Shown here: piece by piece, positions 56,268 to 64,000 of the stretch
Layout: each line of letters begins with the position of its first letter
Numbering within the stretch: position 1 is the first letter of the stretch
Notes under the pieces: model-generated
Seen by the model: the letters and a program-made list of their open reading frames with translations, nothing else
Database searches by the model: none
What the model was told of the DNA's origin: nothing
Program-made: the position numbers and the translations under genes
Source of the DNA: Lachnospiraceae bacterium
Lineage (GTDB): Bacteria > Bacillota > Clostridia > Lachnospirales > Lachnospiraceae
Direction: 5' to 3'
DNA: 64,000 nucleotides
NCBI GenBank assembly: GCA_022483465.1
Contig: JAKVNF010000001.1
Location: 1,302,001-1,366,000, forward strand

Positions 56268-57162
56268 GCAAATGTTTCCTTATGGTCAGTGTGGATCCCA
56301 GGAAGCCGATGCCCACGCCCAGTGCGATCATGATCGGGATCAGATAGCGGAACACATCCGCCGCCGGCATGAACTTCAGGATGTTGGAGAGCATGGAGAA
56401 CCGGTCCGCGATCATGCCCACCACACGGTTGTAGAAGAAATAGGTAAAGCCCAGGGGGATCAGAGCGCCCACCAGGCCGATGATCATACCCTCGATGACG
56501 TAGGGTGCCCGGACAAAGAAGTCCGTCGCGCCGATGTACTTCATGATGTTGATCTCGTCCTTGTGGCTCGTGATGCCGGTGGCCACCGTGTTGCTGATCA
56601 GGAAGATGGACACGATGATCAGGATCGCGATGATGAAGCCGGACATGTAGGCCAGCAGGCGGTTGACGCCGGTCAGGGTATCCGCCGTGATCTCCGAGCG
56701 GTTGACCTCCCGGACGTTGTCCAGTTTCTCCAGGTAGTTGACCAGTTCGCCCTGCTTGGAGACATCGTTCAGGTAGATCTCCAGGTTGTCATCGCCCGCC
56801 AGGGGGTTCTCGGTGAAGCCGTCCGCATAGTCCCCGAGGTACTCCTTGGAGAACTCTGCCCAGGCGTCATCCGCCGAGACATAGACCACCTGCTTGACCT
56901 CCGGCCGCTCCTCCAGCGCAATCTTGAGCTGGTTGATCTCCTCGGTGGTGGTGCCGTCGTCGAAGAACACCGTCACCGCCACGCCCTGCTCGGCGTTGTG
57001 GACCATGTAGGAGATGTTGTCAATCACGGAAAAGAACAGGCCGAACAGAAACAGGCTCGCGGAGATCGTCGCGATGGACGCGGCGGAATAGCCCTTGTTT
57101 CGAAAGATGTTTCGGATTCCCTGCCACAGTGTATAGAAAAACGTGCTAATTCTCATAGTCAT
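56260..57162 (-). CDS. ftsX: Cell division ABC transporter permease FtsX
   Basis: This 300-residue membrane protein has four helices with a large extracellular loop (about residues 50-165) between helix 1 and helix 2. It begins [20 protein letters not shown] as in Firmicutes FtsX. With FtsE it transmits a signal across the membrane to the M23 hydrolase encoded next. It overlaps ftsE by 17 bases and the hydrolase by eight. Confidence 0.95.
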   Translation of the reverse strand: MTMRISTFFYTLWQGIRNIFRNKGYSAASIATISASLFLFGLFFSVIDNISYMVHNAEQGVAVTVFFDDGTTTEEINQLKIALEERPEVKQVVYVSADDAWAEFSKEYLGDYADGFTENPLAGDDNLEIYLNDVSKQGELVNYLEKLDNVREVNRSEITADTLTGVNRLLAYMSGFIIAILIIVSIFLISNTVATGITSHKDEINIMKYIGATDFFVRAPYVIEGMIIGLVGALIPLGFTYFFYNRVVGMIADRFSMLSNILKFMPAADVFRYLIPIMIALGVGIGFLGSTLTIRKHLHV

Positions 57163-57949
57163 ACCCGTCCGAATCTACGTCCTGGTAGGCATTTTCATCC
57201 TCGTAGTATTCGTCGTATTCTTCCTCGGTGCGGGCCGGATCATCCCGGATGATCTCGCCCTGCTTCATCTCGATCACGCGCTTGTTCATGCGGTCGACGA
57301 TGCTGCGGTCATGGGTGACCACGATGACCGTCGTGCCGTACTGGGTGTTGATGCGCTCGATCAGCTGCATGATGTCCCATGCGGTCTCGGCATCCAGGTT
57401 GCCGGTGGGCTCATCCGCGAGGAGAATAAAGGGCTTGTTCACCAGCGCCCGGGCGATGGCAACACGCTGCTGCTCGCCGCCGGAGAGCTGGGTCACCTGT
57501 CTCTTGTACTTGTCTGCCAGGCCGACCATGTCCAGAGCATCGGTCACGTTCCGGCGGATCTGCTCCCCCGGCACCTGAATGATGCGCTGCGCAAAGGCCA
57601 CGTTCTCATAGACATTCCGGTCCTTTAACAGGCGGAAGTCCTGGAACACAACCCCGAGGTTTCTGCGGAACTTCGGGATCTTGGTGTGGCGGATCTTGTT
57701 CAGGTTGTAGCCCAGCACGTTCACGGTTCCGTCCGTGGGAACGAGCTGGTGCATGATGATTTTCAAAAGAGTCGATTTGCCCGATCCCGTCTCACCGGTG
57801 ATGAAGACAAACTCGCCCTCGTGCACTTCCAGATTGGCGTGGCTGACTGCCGGCGCCTCTCTGGAATACCGCTTGCTCACGTCGCGAAGGGAGATCACAA
57901 CCTCACCGCTCTCCACGGGGCCAGGTATCTCCGTTCTATTCCATGCCAT
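57146..57949 (-). CDS. ftsE: Cell division ABC transporter ATPase FtsE
   Basis: This ATPase has Walker [11 protein letters not shown]-loop VVFQDFRLL, signature [12 protein letters not shown], Walker B ILLADEP and the H-loop THD. At 267 residues it is longer than usual (about 225-230): it carries an N-terminal extension of about 15 residues and a C-terminal acidic, tyrosine-rich tail ([17 protein letters not shown] and onward). The tail's DNA overlaps the ftsX start. Confidence 0.95.
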   Translation of the reverse strand: MAWNRTEIPGPVESGEVVISLRDVSKRYSREAPAVSHANLEVHEGEFVFITGETGSGKSTLLKIIMHQLVPTDGTVNVLGYNLNKIRHTKIPKFRRNLGVVFQDFRLLKDRNVYENVAFAQRIIQVPGEQIRRNVTDALDMVGLADKYKRQVTQLSGGEQQRVAIARALVNKPFILLADEPTGNLDAETAWDIMQLIERINTQYGTTVIVVTHDRSIVDRMNKRVIEMKQGEIIRDDPARTEEEYDEYYEDENAYQDVDSDGYDYEN

Positions 57950-57986
57950 ATATCACTCCAGCCAGGGGGAAACACCCCTGCGAAAC

Positions 57987-59087
57987 TTACCTGTCTTTTG
58001 CATCCATGTACTGCATGTACCGGGTGACCATCAGCGCGATCCGGAAGGTGATGGCGTCGTCAAAATTCCGAACGTCCAGACCGTAGCTCTTCTGCAGCTT
58101 GTCCAGCCGGTACACCAGAGTGTTCCGGTGGATGAAGAGCTGCCTTGCCGTCTCGGAGACGTTCAGATTGTTCTCGAAAAACTTGTCGATGGTGATCAGC
58201 GTCTCCTCATCCAGCTCCTCGGGACTGCGGTCCTGGAAGACCTCGCGAATGAAGATCCGGCACAGCGGAATCGGCAGCTGATAGATGAGCCGGCCGATGC
58301 CCAGCTGATTATATGCGATTACCCTGCGATCTTCAAAGAAAATCTTTGAGACGTCCAGCGCCATCCGGGCTTCCTTGTAGGACTTGCTCAGCTCCTTGAG
58401 CTCGCCCACCACCGAGCCGGAGGCGATGCGCGCCTTGGCGACGCCGTTTGCCGAGAGATAGCTGTAGATATCCTGGGCCTTGGCGGAGATGGTCTGCGCC
58501 GTGTCGTTGTCCTCCACTTCGAGACAGATGACGATGCTGTCCTCGTCCACCGCGGTCACCGAGTCCGTGGACCGGATCCCGGGGAAAGACTGCAACAGCG
58601 TCAGGGGATCGGTCTCCAGCTGCAGGTACTTCGTGTGGTCGATCTCCGCCACCAGGACCACCCGGTTCTGGGCCGAGCGGATGTGGAGCTTCTTGGCCCG
58701 CTCGTAGATATCGACCAGCAGGAGGTTGTCCAACAGGAGGTTCTTCATGAAACTGTCCCGGTCATAGCTCTCCCGGCCGGTACCCAGAAGCGTCTGGATC
58801 TGGAACGCCGCCATGCGGCCCACCAGGGTCGCGTTTTCGCCGGTGCCCTTCACCGCCAGGATGTACTCCATGGCACTTCCGGAATAGACCTTGAACAGCA
58901 GAAAGCCGTCCTTCTGCGCCTCGGTCTGTCCGAGGGCGCGAAATGTCTCCAGATAGGACCAGGCGTCCCGGAAGACCGGGGCCGTGAACAGCGTGCCCTC
59001 CTCCCCCGGCGCCGCCAGACCGATCTCATATCCGGAAATACTTTTCACGCCTTCAATTGCATTCTGCAGAACCTGATTGGAAACCAT
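57987..59087 (-). CDS. PucR/CdaR-type transcriptional regulator
   Basis: This 366-residue protein has an N-terminal sensor-like region (SISGYEIGLAAPG...), a middle GGDEF-like regulatory domain and a C-terminal PucR-type helix-turn-helix (NLNVSETARQLFIHRNTLVYRLDKL). CdaR/PucR regulators sense sugar diacids or purine metabolites. This one lies 37 bp before ftsE and may act on the ftsEX operon, or may simply be adjacent. The ATG has GAGGGAT. Confidence 0.87.
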   Translation of the reverse strand: MVSNQVLQNAIEGVKSISGYEIGLAAPGEEGTLFTAPVFRDAWSYLETFRALGQTEAQKDGFLLFKVYSGSAMEYILAVKGTGENATLVGRMAAFQIQTLLGTGRESYDRDSFMKNLLLDNLLLVDIYERAKKLHIRSAQNRVVLVAEIDHTKYLQLETDPLTLLQSFPGIRSTDSVTAVDEDSIVICLEVEDNDTAQTISAKAQDIYSYLSANGVAKARIASGSVVGELKELSKSYKEARMALDVSKIFFEDRRVIAYNQLGIGRLIYQLPIPLCRIFIREVFQDRSPEELDEETLITIDKFFENNLNVSETARQLFIHRNTLVYRLDKLQKSYGLDVRNFDDAITFRIALMVTRYMQYMDAKDR

Positions 59088-59246
59088 AATCCCTCATCCA
59101 CCTCTTTGCCTGTTTCTGTTTCGCCCCGATGGGATCATTTTAATGCAGAGAGTGGAAAAGTTCCACAAAAGAAGCCGAGCTTTTTGTGAACTTTGGTCAA
59201 AAACGCCGCAGCCTGCCGGGCAGTGTGTGGGTCTTGCGGGATTTGC

Positions 59247-60101
59247 CTACTTCTGCTTGGGTGCGATTCGGATGCCGTCCTCTTCGAGGATGATCCTGTC
59301 CTCCTTGTACAGATGCCCGATGGCCCGCTTGAACTGCGCCTTGGACATCTCCAGCACCTCCCGGATCTTCTCTGCGTCTGTCTTGTCCGTCAGGGGCAGG
59401 AATCCGCCCTGCTCCTGCAGGATCCGGTAGATCTTCTCGCTGTCCGGTCCGATCTGGGCCGGGATCTTCTCCCGCAGGGAGAGGTTGAGCTTGCCGTCCT
59501 CCCGGACGCTGATCACCCTGGCCCGGACCTTCTCGCCGGGGACGAGGGGCCGCACCAGCTCCTTCTTCGGGACCAGCCCCGAGTACTTGTCGTCCACCGC
59601 GACAAAGGTGCCGAAATTATTGCTCGTCTCGTACACCGTGCCCTCCACGGTGTCCCCCTTCTGGTAGGGGCTCTTGCTGTTCAGGTAAGGGTAGACGTTC
59701 ATGGTGGCGCAGAGCCGCCCGGACTTGTCCAGGTACACCGCGACCAGACAGGACTGGCCCTTCTTCATGTGGTGGTCCCGGGGCTGCTCATGGAAAGGCA
59801 GCAGGAGGTCCTTTTCCAGGCCCCAGTCCAGAAAGGCGCCGATCCTGCCCACGTCCTTCACCGTCAGGTATCCCACCTGGTGGAGGGTGAGTTTCGGCTC
59901 CTTCCTCGTGGCGATCAGCCGGTCCTCGGAGTCCAGGTACAGGAAGCACTCGATCTCGTCCCCGGGCTTTGCCCCCTCGGGCACCTGGCTCTTGGGCAGC
60001 AGCACGTGCTCCTTCTCCGGTGCCCCGGGCTCATTCAGATACAGTCCCATGGGGACTGCCTTCTCGACGACCAGCACCTGTTTCATTCCCTTCTGCAGCA
60101 T
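59247..60101 (-). CDS. cvfB: S1-domain RNA-binding protein, CvfB family
   Basis: This 284-residue cytoplasmic protein has several S1-like OB folds (RIGAFLDWGLEKDLLLPFHEQ, then NNFGTFVAVDDKYSGLVPKKEL) and a C-terminal winged-helix region (LEMSKAQFKRAIGHLYKEDRI), the CvfB/YitL layout. In staphylococci CvfB affects virulence gene expression. I chose the ATG at 60101, after AGGAGGG; the 20 residues upstream overlap the thioesterase end. Confidence 0.9.
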   Translation of the reverse strand: MLQKGMKQVLVVEKAVPMGLYLNEPGAPEKEHVLLPKSQVPEGAKPGDEIECFLYLDSEDRLIATRKEPKLTLHQVGYLTVKDVGRIGAFLDWGLEKDLLLPFHEQPRDHHMKKGQSCLVAVYLDKSGRLCATMNVYPYLNSKSPYQKGDTVEGTVYETSNNFGTFVAVDDKYSGLVPKKELVRPLVPGEKVRARVISVREDGKLNLSLREKIPAQIGPDSEKIYRILQEQGGFLPLTDKTDAEKIREVLEMSKAQFKRAIGHLYKEDRIILEEDGIRIAPKQK

Positions 60102-60114
60102 ACGATTTTCCCTC

Positions 60115-60834
60115 CTATCTTGTGCCTGCCCGGTAGCTGACCACCGCGTAGGTGGTGCCATCCTCTGCCGTCAGTTCCACGACCTGTTCCCCCTCGTCCC
60201 CGGCATAGAGGACCGGGATCATCACATCGCCGGGAAAGGCCTGTTTGCGATACTCGGCCCGAAGCCGCCCGGGTGCCCCGGGCTCTCCCATCGCCGCCAG
60301 GGCGATGCGCACGTACTGGGCGTTGTTCACGTGACGGTTGGAGTCGAGCATGCTCTCATCCACCAGGACCTGGGGGCAGGGCTGCCCCTCCCCCGCCGGC
60401 ACGGCGATCTTCCGATCGGTGTACTCCATGTCAAAGGGCGTCTCCCGCCCGAGCCGGTCCGCGTGCTCCGGCGTGATGAGCGCCGGCAAAAGTTTTTTCA
60501 GATTCATCAGCGACCAGACGGAGTTGGCAATGACAAGCCGCCGTCCCGCCGCATCGTCCATGGCAAAGTTTCGAAACCCCATGAAGTTTTTGTACCGGTA
60601 GGGGTTGGTGATGATCTGCACCTCGTCCCCGAAGTCCGGGAGCTCCCCGATGTCCAGCTGCCAGTAATTCACCACCCAGGCCAGGTGCTGCTTCTCCAGG
60701 TAGGAAAAGCCCACCCCCGCGTGCTCGATCTGAAAGCAGGAGCAGTCCTGGAAGTAGTTCAGCAGCGCCGTGATCGTCAGCTTCCTGCGCTGGTCGGTCT
60801 CGGAAAATCGGATTCTCGAAGAAAAGGAATACAT
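60115..60834 (-). CDS. Acyl-ACP thioesterase (FatA/TesB-like hotdog protein)
   Basis: This 239-residue protein consists of two hotdog folds (N-terminal RIRFSETDQRRKLTITALLNYFQD; C-terminal with DSNRHVNNAQYV, the typical active-site Asn-His motif). It likely hydrolyses acyl-ACP to free fatty acid. The ATG has AGGAGG ten bases upstream. cvfB follows by 13 bp. Confidence 0.92.
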   Translation of the reverse strand: MYSFSSRIRFSETDQRRKLTITALLNYFQDCSCFQIEHAGVGFSYLEKQHLAWVVNYWQLDIGELPDFGDEVQIITNPYRYKNFMGFRNFAMDDAAGRRLVIANSVWSLMNLKKLLPALITPEHADRLGRETPFDMEYTDRKIAVPAGEGQPCPQVLVDESMLDSNRHVNNAQYVRIALAAMGEPGAPGRLRAEYRKQAFPGDVMIPVLYAGDEGEQVVELTAEDGTTYAVVSYRAGTR

Positions 60835-60964
60835 CAGTCAGCGGCCTCCTGCCATGCCGGATCCCCGGGGACAAAAACAGAAGGCGTCCGGTCTGCCCCG
60901 GCAGCCTTCCGCCATGCTTGCCGCCCATTATGAACGATCCCGGGCAAAAAATCCAGTACCCGGC

Positions 60965-61939
60965 TCAGGATGCGAGAAAGGCAAAGACCTGCGGCCAGTA
61001 CTCGGCCATGTCCGCATCGCAGCAGCGGTAGATCTCGTGCTTTGCATTGGGGATCACGATCTTCTTCCCGCGCCCGTCCAGCTTTTCCATGAAGTCGTCC
61101 TGCCCGGCGGGCGGCACCAGGCCGTCCTTGCCCGCCTGGAACATCACCACCTTCGCCTTGATCTTGTCGACGTTGCTGCGCTTTCTCGCAAAGCGGGTCA
61201 GCTGCAGGAAGGAAAAGGCGGTGTCCAGAGAGGAGGCAGCTGTCTGCATCTCGGGATGCTGCAGGATCTCGTTGAAGAAGTAGTCGTACCGGGCCCTGCT
61301 GTTGGTGCAGCTGTTTTCAAAGTCCGGCTTGTCGGAGAAGGCCTCCGCCCCCGGCAGGTACTTGGCGCCCTTCCCCCACAGGTGCATCCACCTGGCATAA
61401 AGGACCAGCATCCAGACCGGGGTGCCGCCGGAATCCAGGTCCAGCATGGGGCTCGAGAGAATGGCCTTCGGGAAGTCATCCGGATAGGTCTCCAGGTAGC
61501 AGGCGGAGACGCCGCCGCCCATGGAGTGGCCGTAGAGATACAGCGGCTTCCCGTCCCGGTTGGCCGGCATCACCACCTCGTGCACAAAGCTGTGCAGGTC
61601 CTCGACAAGGTCTTGGAAGTCCGTGATCTCCACGACGGAGGGGTCCTCCGGCACCGGCCGGAAGGAGCCGCCGTGGCTTCTCTGCTGCAAAAGCCAGACC
61701 GAATACCCCTCCTGCAGGAAGTAGTACACGCACTCCCGGTACTTCTCAATGCTCTCGGAAAAGCCGTGGACAAGGACCAGCACAGCCTGCTCCTCATCCG
61801 CAAGGTAGTGCTCATAAAGGAGCTTCTCCCCGGGTTTTCGCGCCATCGATCCCGCCTCCCGGCGCGCCAAGACGTAGGGGAGCACCCGCTCCTTCATGCT
61901 CTTTGCATATCCCTCTTCCCGAATCAGTTCTGCTTTCAT
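60965..61939 (-). CDS. Alpha/beta hydrolase (monoacylglycerol lipase-like)
   Basis: This 324-residue serine hydrolase has VLVLVHGFSESIEKY (oxyanion His-Gly), the nucleophile elbow YLYGHSMGGGVSA, and a late Asp and His (QAGKDGLVPP, NAKHEIYR). There is no signal peptide. It probably acts on lysophospholipid or monoacylglycerol. I chose the ATG at 61939, which has AAGGGGAA. Confidence 0.9.
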   Translation of the reverse strand: MKAELIREEGYAKSMKERVLPYVLARREAGSMARKPGEKLLYEHYLADEEQAVLVLVHGFSESIEKYRECVYYFLQEGYSVWLLQQRSHGGSFRPVPEDPSVVEITDFQDLVEDLHSFVHEVVMPANRDGKPLYLYGHSMGGGVSACYLETYPDDFPKAILSSPMLDLDSGGTPVWMLVLYARWMHLWGKGAKYLPGAEAFSDKPDFENSCTNSRARYDYFFNEILQHPEMQTAASSLDTAFSFLQLTRFARKRSNVDKIKAKVVMFQAGKDGLVPPAGQDDFMEKLDGRGKKIVIPNAKHEIYRCCDADMAEYWPQVFAFLAS

Positions 61940-61975
61940 GTTTTCCCCTTTCCCCTGTCGGAACAATGATGTCTT

Positions 61976-62554
61976 TTACGATACCTGGTTCAGCATCCGG
62001 GCGATCAGCGCCGGCCCGTGGTCCGAGAGCCACTTCTGCTGCACCCGGTAGTCCGGCATTACCTTCTCCACCTCGGCCCAAAACCGAGCGGAGTGATTCA
62101 TCTGTTTTCTGTGGCAGAGCTCGTGGACCACCACATAGTCCCGAACCTGTTCCGGCGCCAGCATCAGCAGGCAGTTGAAGTTCAGGTTTCCCTCCCGGGA
62201 ACAGCTCCCCCAGCGTGTCTTCTGGTTTCGCACCGTGATCCTGCCGTAGGTCACCCCCATCTGCTTCGCGTACCGCGCCACCCGGGGCGGCAGATCCCGC
62301 ACCGCCTGGTTTCCCAGCTCCCGGATGTCCCTGGCGGAAAGGGGCGTCCTCTCCTCCTCGGAGAGGGAGGCCTGCCTTGCCGCCATCCGCTTTCTCGCGG
62401 CGTCGATCCAGTCCGCGTGGGCGCTCACAAACGAGCGGATCTCCCGCTCCGACACCCACCTGGGTGCCCGCACAAGGACCCTGCCGCCCGCTCCCACCTC
62501 GATTGCGAGCGTCCTCCGATCGGAGCGGCGCACCGCATAATTCAGCTCTTCCAA
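61976..62554 (-). CDS. YgjP/DUF45-type metallopeptidase-like protein
   Basis: This 192-residue protein has the zinc motif VVHELCHRKQMNHS with WGSCSREGNLNFN upstream, as in YgjP (DUF45/M48-related), whose enzymatic role is uncertain (nucleotide hydrolysis has been reported). I chose the TTG at 62554, preceded six bases by AAAGGAG. It overlaps the HAD gene end by 13 bases. Confidence 0.88.
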   Translation of the reverse strand: MEELNYAVRRSDRRTLAIEVGAGGRVLVRAPRWVSEREIRSFVSAHADWIDAARKRMAARQASLSEEERTPLSARDIRELGNQAVRDLPPRVARYAKQMGVTYGRITVRNQKTRWGSCSREGNLNFNCLLMLAPEQVRDYVVVHELCHRKQMNHSARFWAEVEKVMPDYRVQQKWLSDHGPALIARMLNQVS

Positions 62555-63051
62555 TCTGTTCTCCTTTGTCCCGCGGCGCCTGCTTCCTCCCGCGTCAGGA
62601 TGCGGACCGCCCGGAGGGCGTCCCAAAAGGTCAGCCCTAAGCTGCTTTTTGTCCGCACCAGGTGGGGCAGGATCCCCTGGGCTGCAAAGTCCGGAAACAC
62701 CGTGTCGTCCAGCACCGCAAAGGGTGCCGCCTCCCCCTGCTCTTTCAGGAAAGCCCGGATCCCGGTGCCCCGGTCCCGTCCCGCATCCCTCGTCACACCA
62801 AAGACCCGGACGGATGCAGAAGAAAACGCCTCCTGCAGCCGCTCCCCGAAGGGGTCGCGCCCGCCCCGGGCGACCGTCTCCCACTGGTCCTTCCAGGAGG
62901 AGGTCAGAACCAGCCGGGCCCCGGTCCGCTGTAAAATCCAGGAGAGCAGCCGGACCTTTCGGTCCGAAATCCCCGGGCAGCCCAGAACCCTGTCCCTCGT
63001 ATGCCGGCCGTTGAGCACGCCGTCCACATCCAGAAAGAGAAATCCCGCCAT
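62542..63051 (-). CDS. HAD-superfamily protein of unknown substrate
   Basis: This 169-residue protein has FLFLDVDGVLNGR (DxD of HAD motif I), LVLTSSWKDQWE (motif II) and a C-terminal FAVLDDTVFPDF (Asp-Asp, motif IV-like), the set found in small HAD proteins related to RNA-repair HAD domains. The ATG at 63051 opens MAGFLFLDVDG; an upstream ATG at 63108 is possible. The ribosome site is weak. Confidence 0.8.
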   Translation of the reverse strand: MAGFLFLDVDGVLNGRHTRDRVLGCPGISDRKVRLLSWILQRTGARLVLTSSWKDQWETVARGGRDPFGERLQEAFSSASVRVFGVTRDAGRDRGTGIRAFLKEQGEAAPFAVLDDTVFPDFAAQGILPHLVRTKSSLGLTFWDALRAVRILTREEAGAAGQRRTDWKS

Positions 63052-63115
63052 ATGTTTTTGTCTTCTTTCAGAATCAGGAGGTGTATTCCGACTTTTCAGA
63101 TATTTCAAGTTGCGA

Positions 63116-63144
63116 TTGACTTCTTTCTGACAGTGCAGTAAACT
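63116..63144 (+). promoter_or_regulatory. Strong promoter of the small RNA
   Basis: TTGACT (63116-63121), a 17-bp spacer and TAAACT (63139-63144) on the plus strand. The transcript would start near 63151. Confidence 0.75.
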
Positions 63145-63149
63145 TACCT

Positions 63150-63388
63150 CATCAAAAAGAAGTGATGCATGACAACATCATACAACACTTCCGGATGAGA
63201 GGTACAGTCCAATGGAAAGGTAATCCCACAGCTGAAAAAATACGCAGATGAGGTCAGACCAATGGGACAGTGAGCATGACAACTGAATACAGCCCAACAA
63301 GGAGGTAAGGTCCGATGGAGAGCACAGACGAGTCGAATCGCACTTAGGGAACACCGATCAGAATAAAACTGATGGGTGTTCTTTTTTT
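63150..63388 (+). ncRNA. Candidate structured small RNA, about 240 nt, unidentified
   Basis: No coding frame of note lies between the promoter and a perfect terminator (GAACACCgATCAG / CTGATgGGTGTTC then seven Ts). The 5' part folds into a long hairpin: CTCATC pairs with GATGAG, GAAGTG with CACTTC, TGATG with CATCA. Two hairpins present almost the same loop, GCATGACAAC (about 63167 and 63274). Three copies of a GAGGT...CC(A/G)ATGG block occur (63198, 63250, 63302). One part, ACAAGGAGGT, fits the published CsrA consensus. I cannot assign it to a known RNA family. Confidence 0.6.
63348..63388 (+). terminator. Terminator of the small RNA
   Basis: Stem GAACACCGATCAG / CTGATGGGTGTTC with a 7-nt loop, followed by TTTTTTT. 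Confidence 0.9.
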
Positions 63389-63472
63389 GCCCTCTGCTGG
63401 TCCCCGCCTTCCCAAGGATGGTATACTCACATCGCCCGCACCAGAGGGGTGCGCGGCGTTTGGAGGTTTGCG

Positions 63473-64000
63473 ATGCACTACATGATGCCGACAGAAGTAT
63501 TTGAGGAAGACCACGCGGTGGCAAATCACCCCGAGGTATTTGCCCGGGCAGGGCACACTGCCCTGATCGTGACGGGGGCCCACTCCGCGCGGGCAAACGG
63601 CTCCCTTTCCGACGTAACCGGCGTTCTCACCTCCCTGGGCATCCGCTGGGAGGTCTTTGACCGGGTGGAGGAGAATCCCTCCACCGACACGGTCTGTGAG
63701 GCGGCAGATCTCGTGCGCACCTTCGGCGCCGACTTTGTGGTCGGCATCGGCGGGGGCTCCCCAATGGATGCTGCCAAGGCGATCGCCCTGCTCCTTGCCC
63801 ATCCGGGGAAGGGAAAGGACTTTCTGGATGAGAAGGGCGCGGACAGCATGCGCGTTCCGCTGATCCTAATCCCCACGACCTGCGGCACCGGCTCTGAGGT
63901 GACCCCGGTCAGCGTCCTCACCAGGAAGGACTCCGGGATCAAGGGCTCCATCCCCCACCGGATCTTCGCCGACACCGCCCTCTTGGACGGCCGGTACCTC
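63473..64000 (+). CDS. Iron-containing alcohol dehydrogenase, cut by the window edge
   Basis: The first 176 codons encode the N-terminal Rossmann-like domain of a group III (iron-type) alcohol dehydrogenase. It shows HTALIVTGAHSARANGSLSDV, the cofactor motif VVGIGGGSPMDAAKAIALL and IPTTCGTGSEVTPVSVL; the metal-binding His residues lie beyond the edge. It likely reduces an aldehyde with NAD(P)H. The ATG has GGAGGTTTGCG before it; a TATACT at 63422 could be its -10 box. Confidence 0.93.
   Translation, partial: MHYMMPTEVFEEDHAVANHPEVFARAGHTALIVTGAHSARANGSLSDVTGVLTSLGIRWEVFDRVEENPSTDTVCEAADLVRTFGADFVVGIGGGSPMDAAKAIALLLAHPGKGKDFLDEKGADSMRVPLILIPTTCGTGSEVTPVSVLTRKDSGIKGSIPHRIFADTALLDGRYL

Noticed and set aside
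63290..63330. Signal recognition particle RNA
   Set aside because: AGGTAAGGTCCGATGGAG resembles the SRP core only loosely, lacking the GGAAG tetraloop context.

Overview
The window reads as chromosome of a GC-rich Gram-positive anaerobe of the Firmicutes, most like the Lachnospiraceae. This is an inference from gene content and order: PTS enzyme I with two HPr proteins, a cdaA-cdaR-glmM c-di-AMP cluster, divIC next to an rqcP-type S4 protein, FtsEX with an M23 hydrolase, a yeast-type leuA, and strong AGGAGG-like ribosome binding sites. Nearly every gene is on the minus strand. Exceptions are an AraC regulator, a candidate small RNA, an alcohol dehydrogenase cut by the right edge, and one broken IS1595-type transposase. 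No rRNA, tRNA or CRISPR array was seen.

Layout. 1-1871: ptsI (cut by the left edge) and ptsH. 2030-10299: a sucrose locus with a PTS IIBCA permease, a HAD phosphatase, a LacI regulator and an amylosucrase with a lysine-rich repeat tail. An IscB-type transposon with its presumed omega RNA lies inside this locus. The same 14-bp operator-like site lies before the permease and before the amylosucrase. 10630-19644: housekeeping genes fba, ftsH, hpt, tilS, divIC, rqcP, hup, cca and proS. 19962-27834: a glycoside locus (GH2 enzyme, SGNH esterase, GPH symporter, divergent AraC regulator) with a group II intron directly before the symporter start codon. 27975-38065: leuA, a second HPr, then glmM, cdaR, cdaA, two unknown membrane proteins, comF-like and recD2, tightly packed. 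38135-46982: mreB, uvrA, uvrB and a YdjG/YdjI-like envelope-stress pair.

47246-53459 is one thuA-like gene broken by three stacked insertion sequences. An IS1634-type element (6-bp target duplication) and an IS1595-type element (8-bp duplication) both sit in thuA, and a second IS1634-type element sits inside the IS1595 transposase gene. Removing them with one copy of each duplication restores a 250-codon thuA and a 342-codon transposase. 53462-59087: ctpA, an M23 hydrolase, ftsX, ftsE and a PucR-type regulator. 59247-63051: cvfB, an acyl-ACP thioesterase, an alpha/beta hydrolase, a YgjP-type metalloprotein and a HAD protein. 63150-63388: a candidate small RNA with its own promoter and terminator. 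63473 to the end: the start of an iron-type alcohol dehydrogenase.

The most notable features are the stacked IS elements with insulating promoter and terminator structures, the amylosucrase with eleven basic decapeptide repeats, the frameshifted IscB, the intron between a ribosome binding site and its start codon, the unidentified small RNA, and the two HPr proteins that differ at the regulatory serine.
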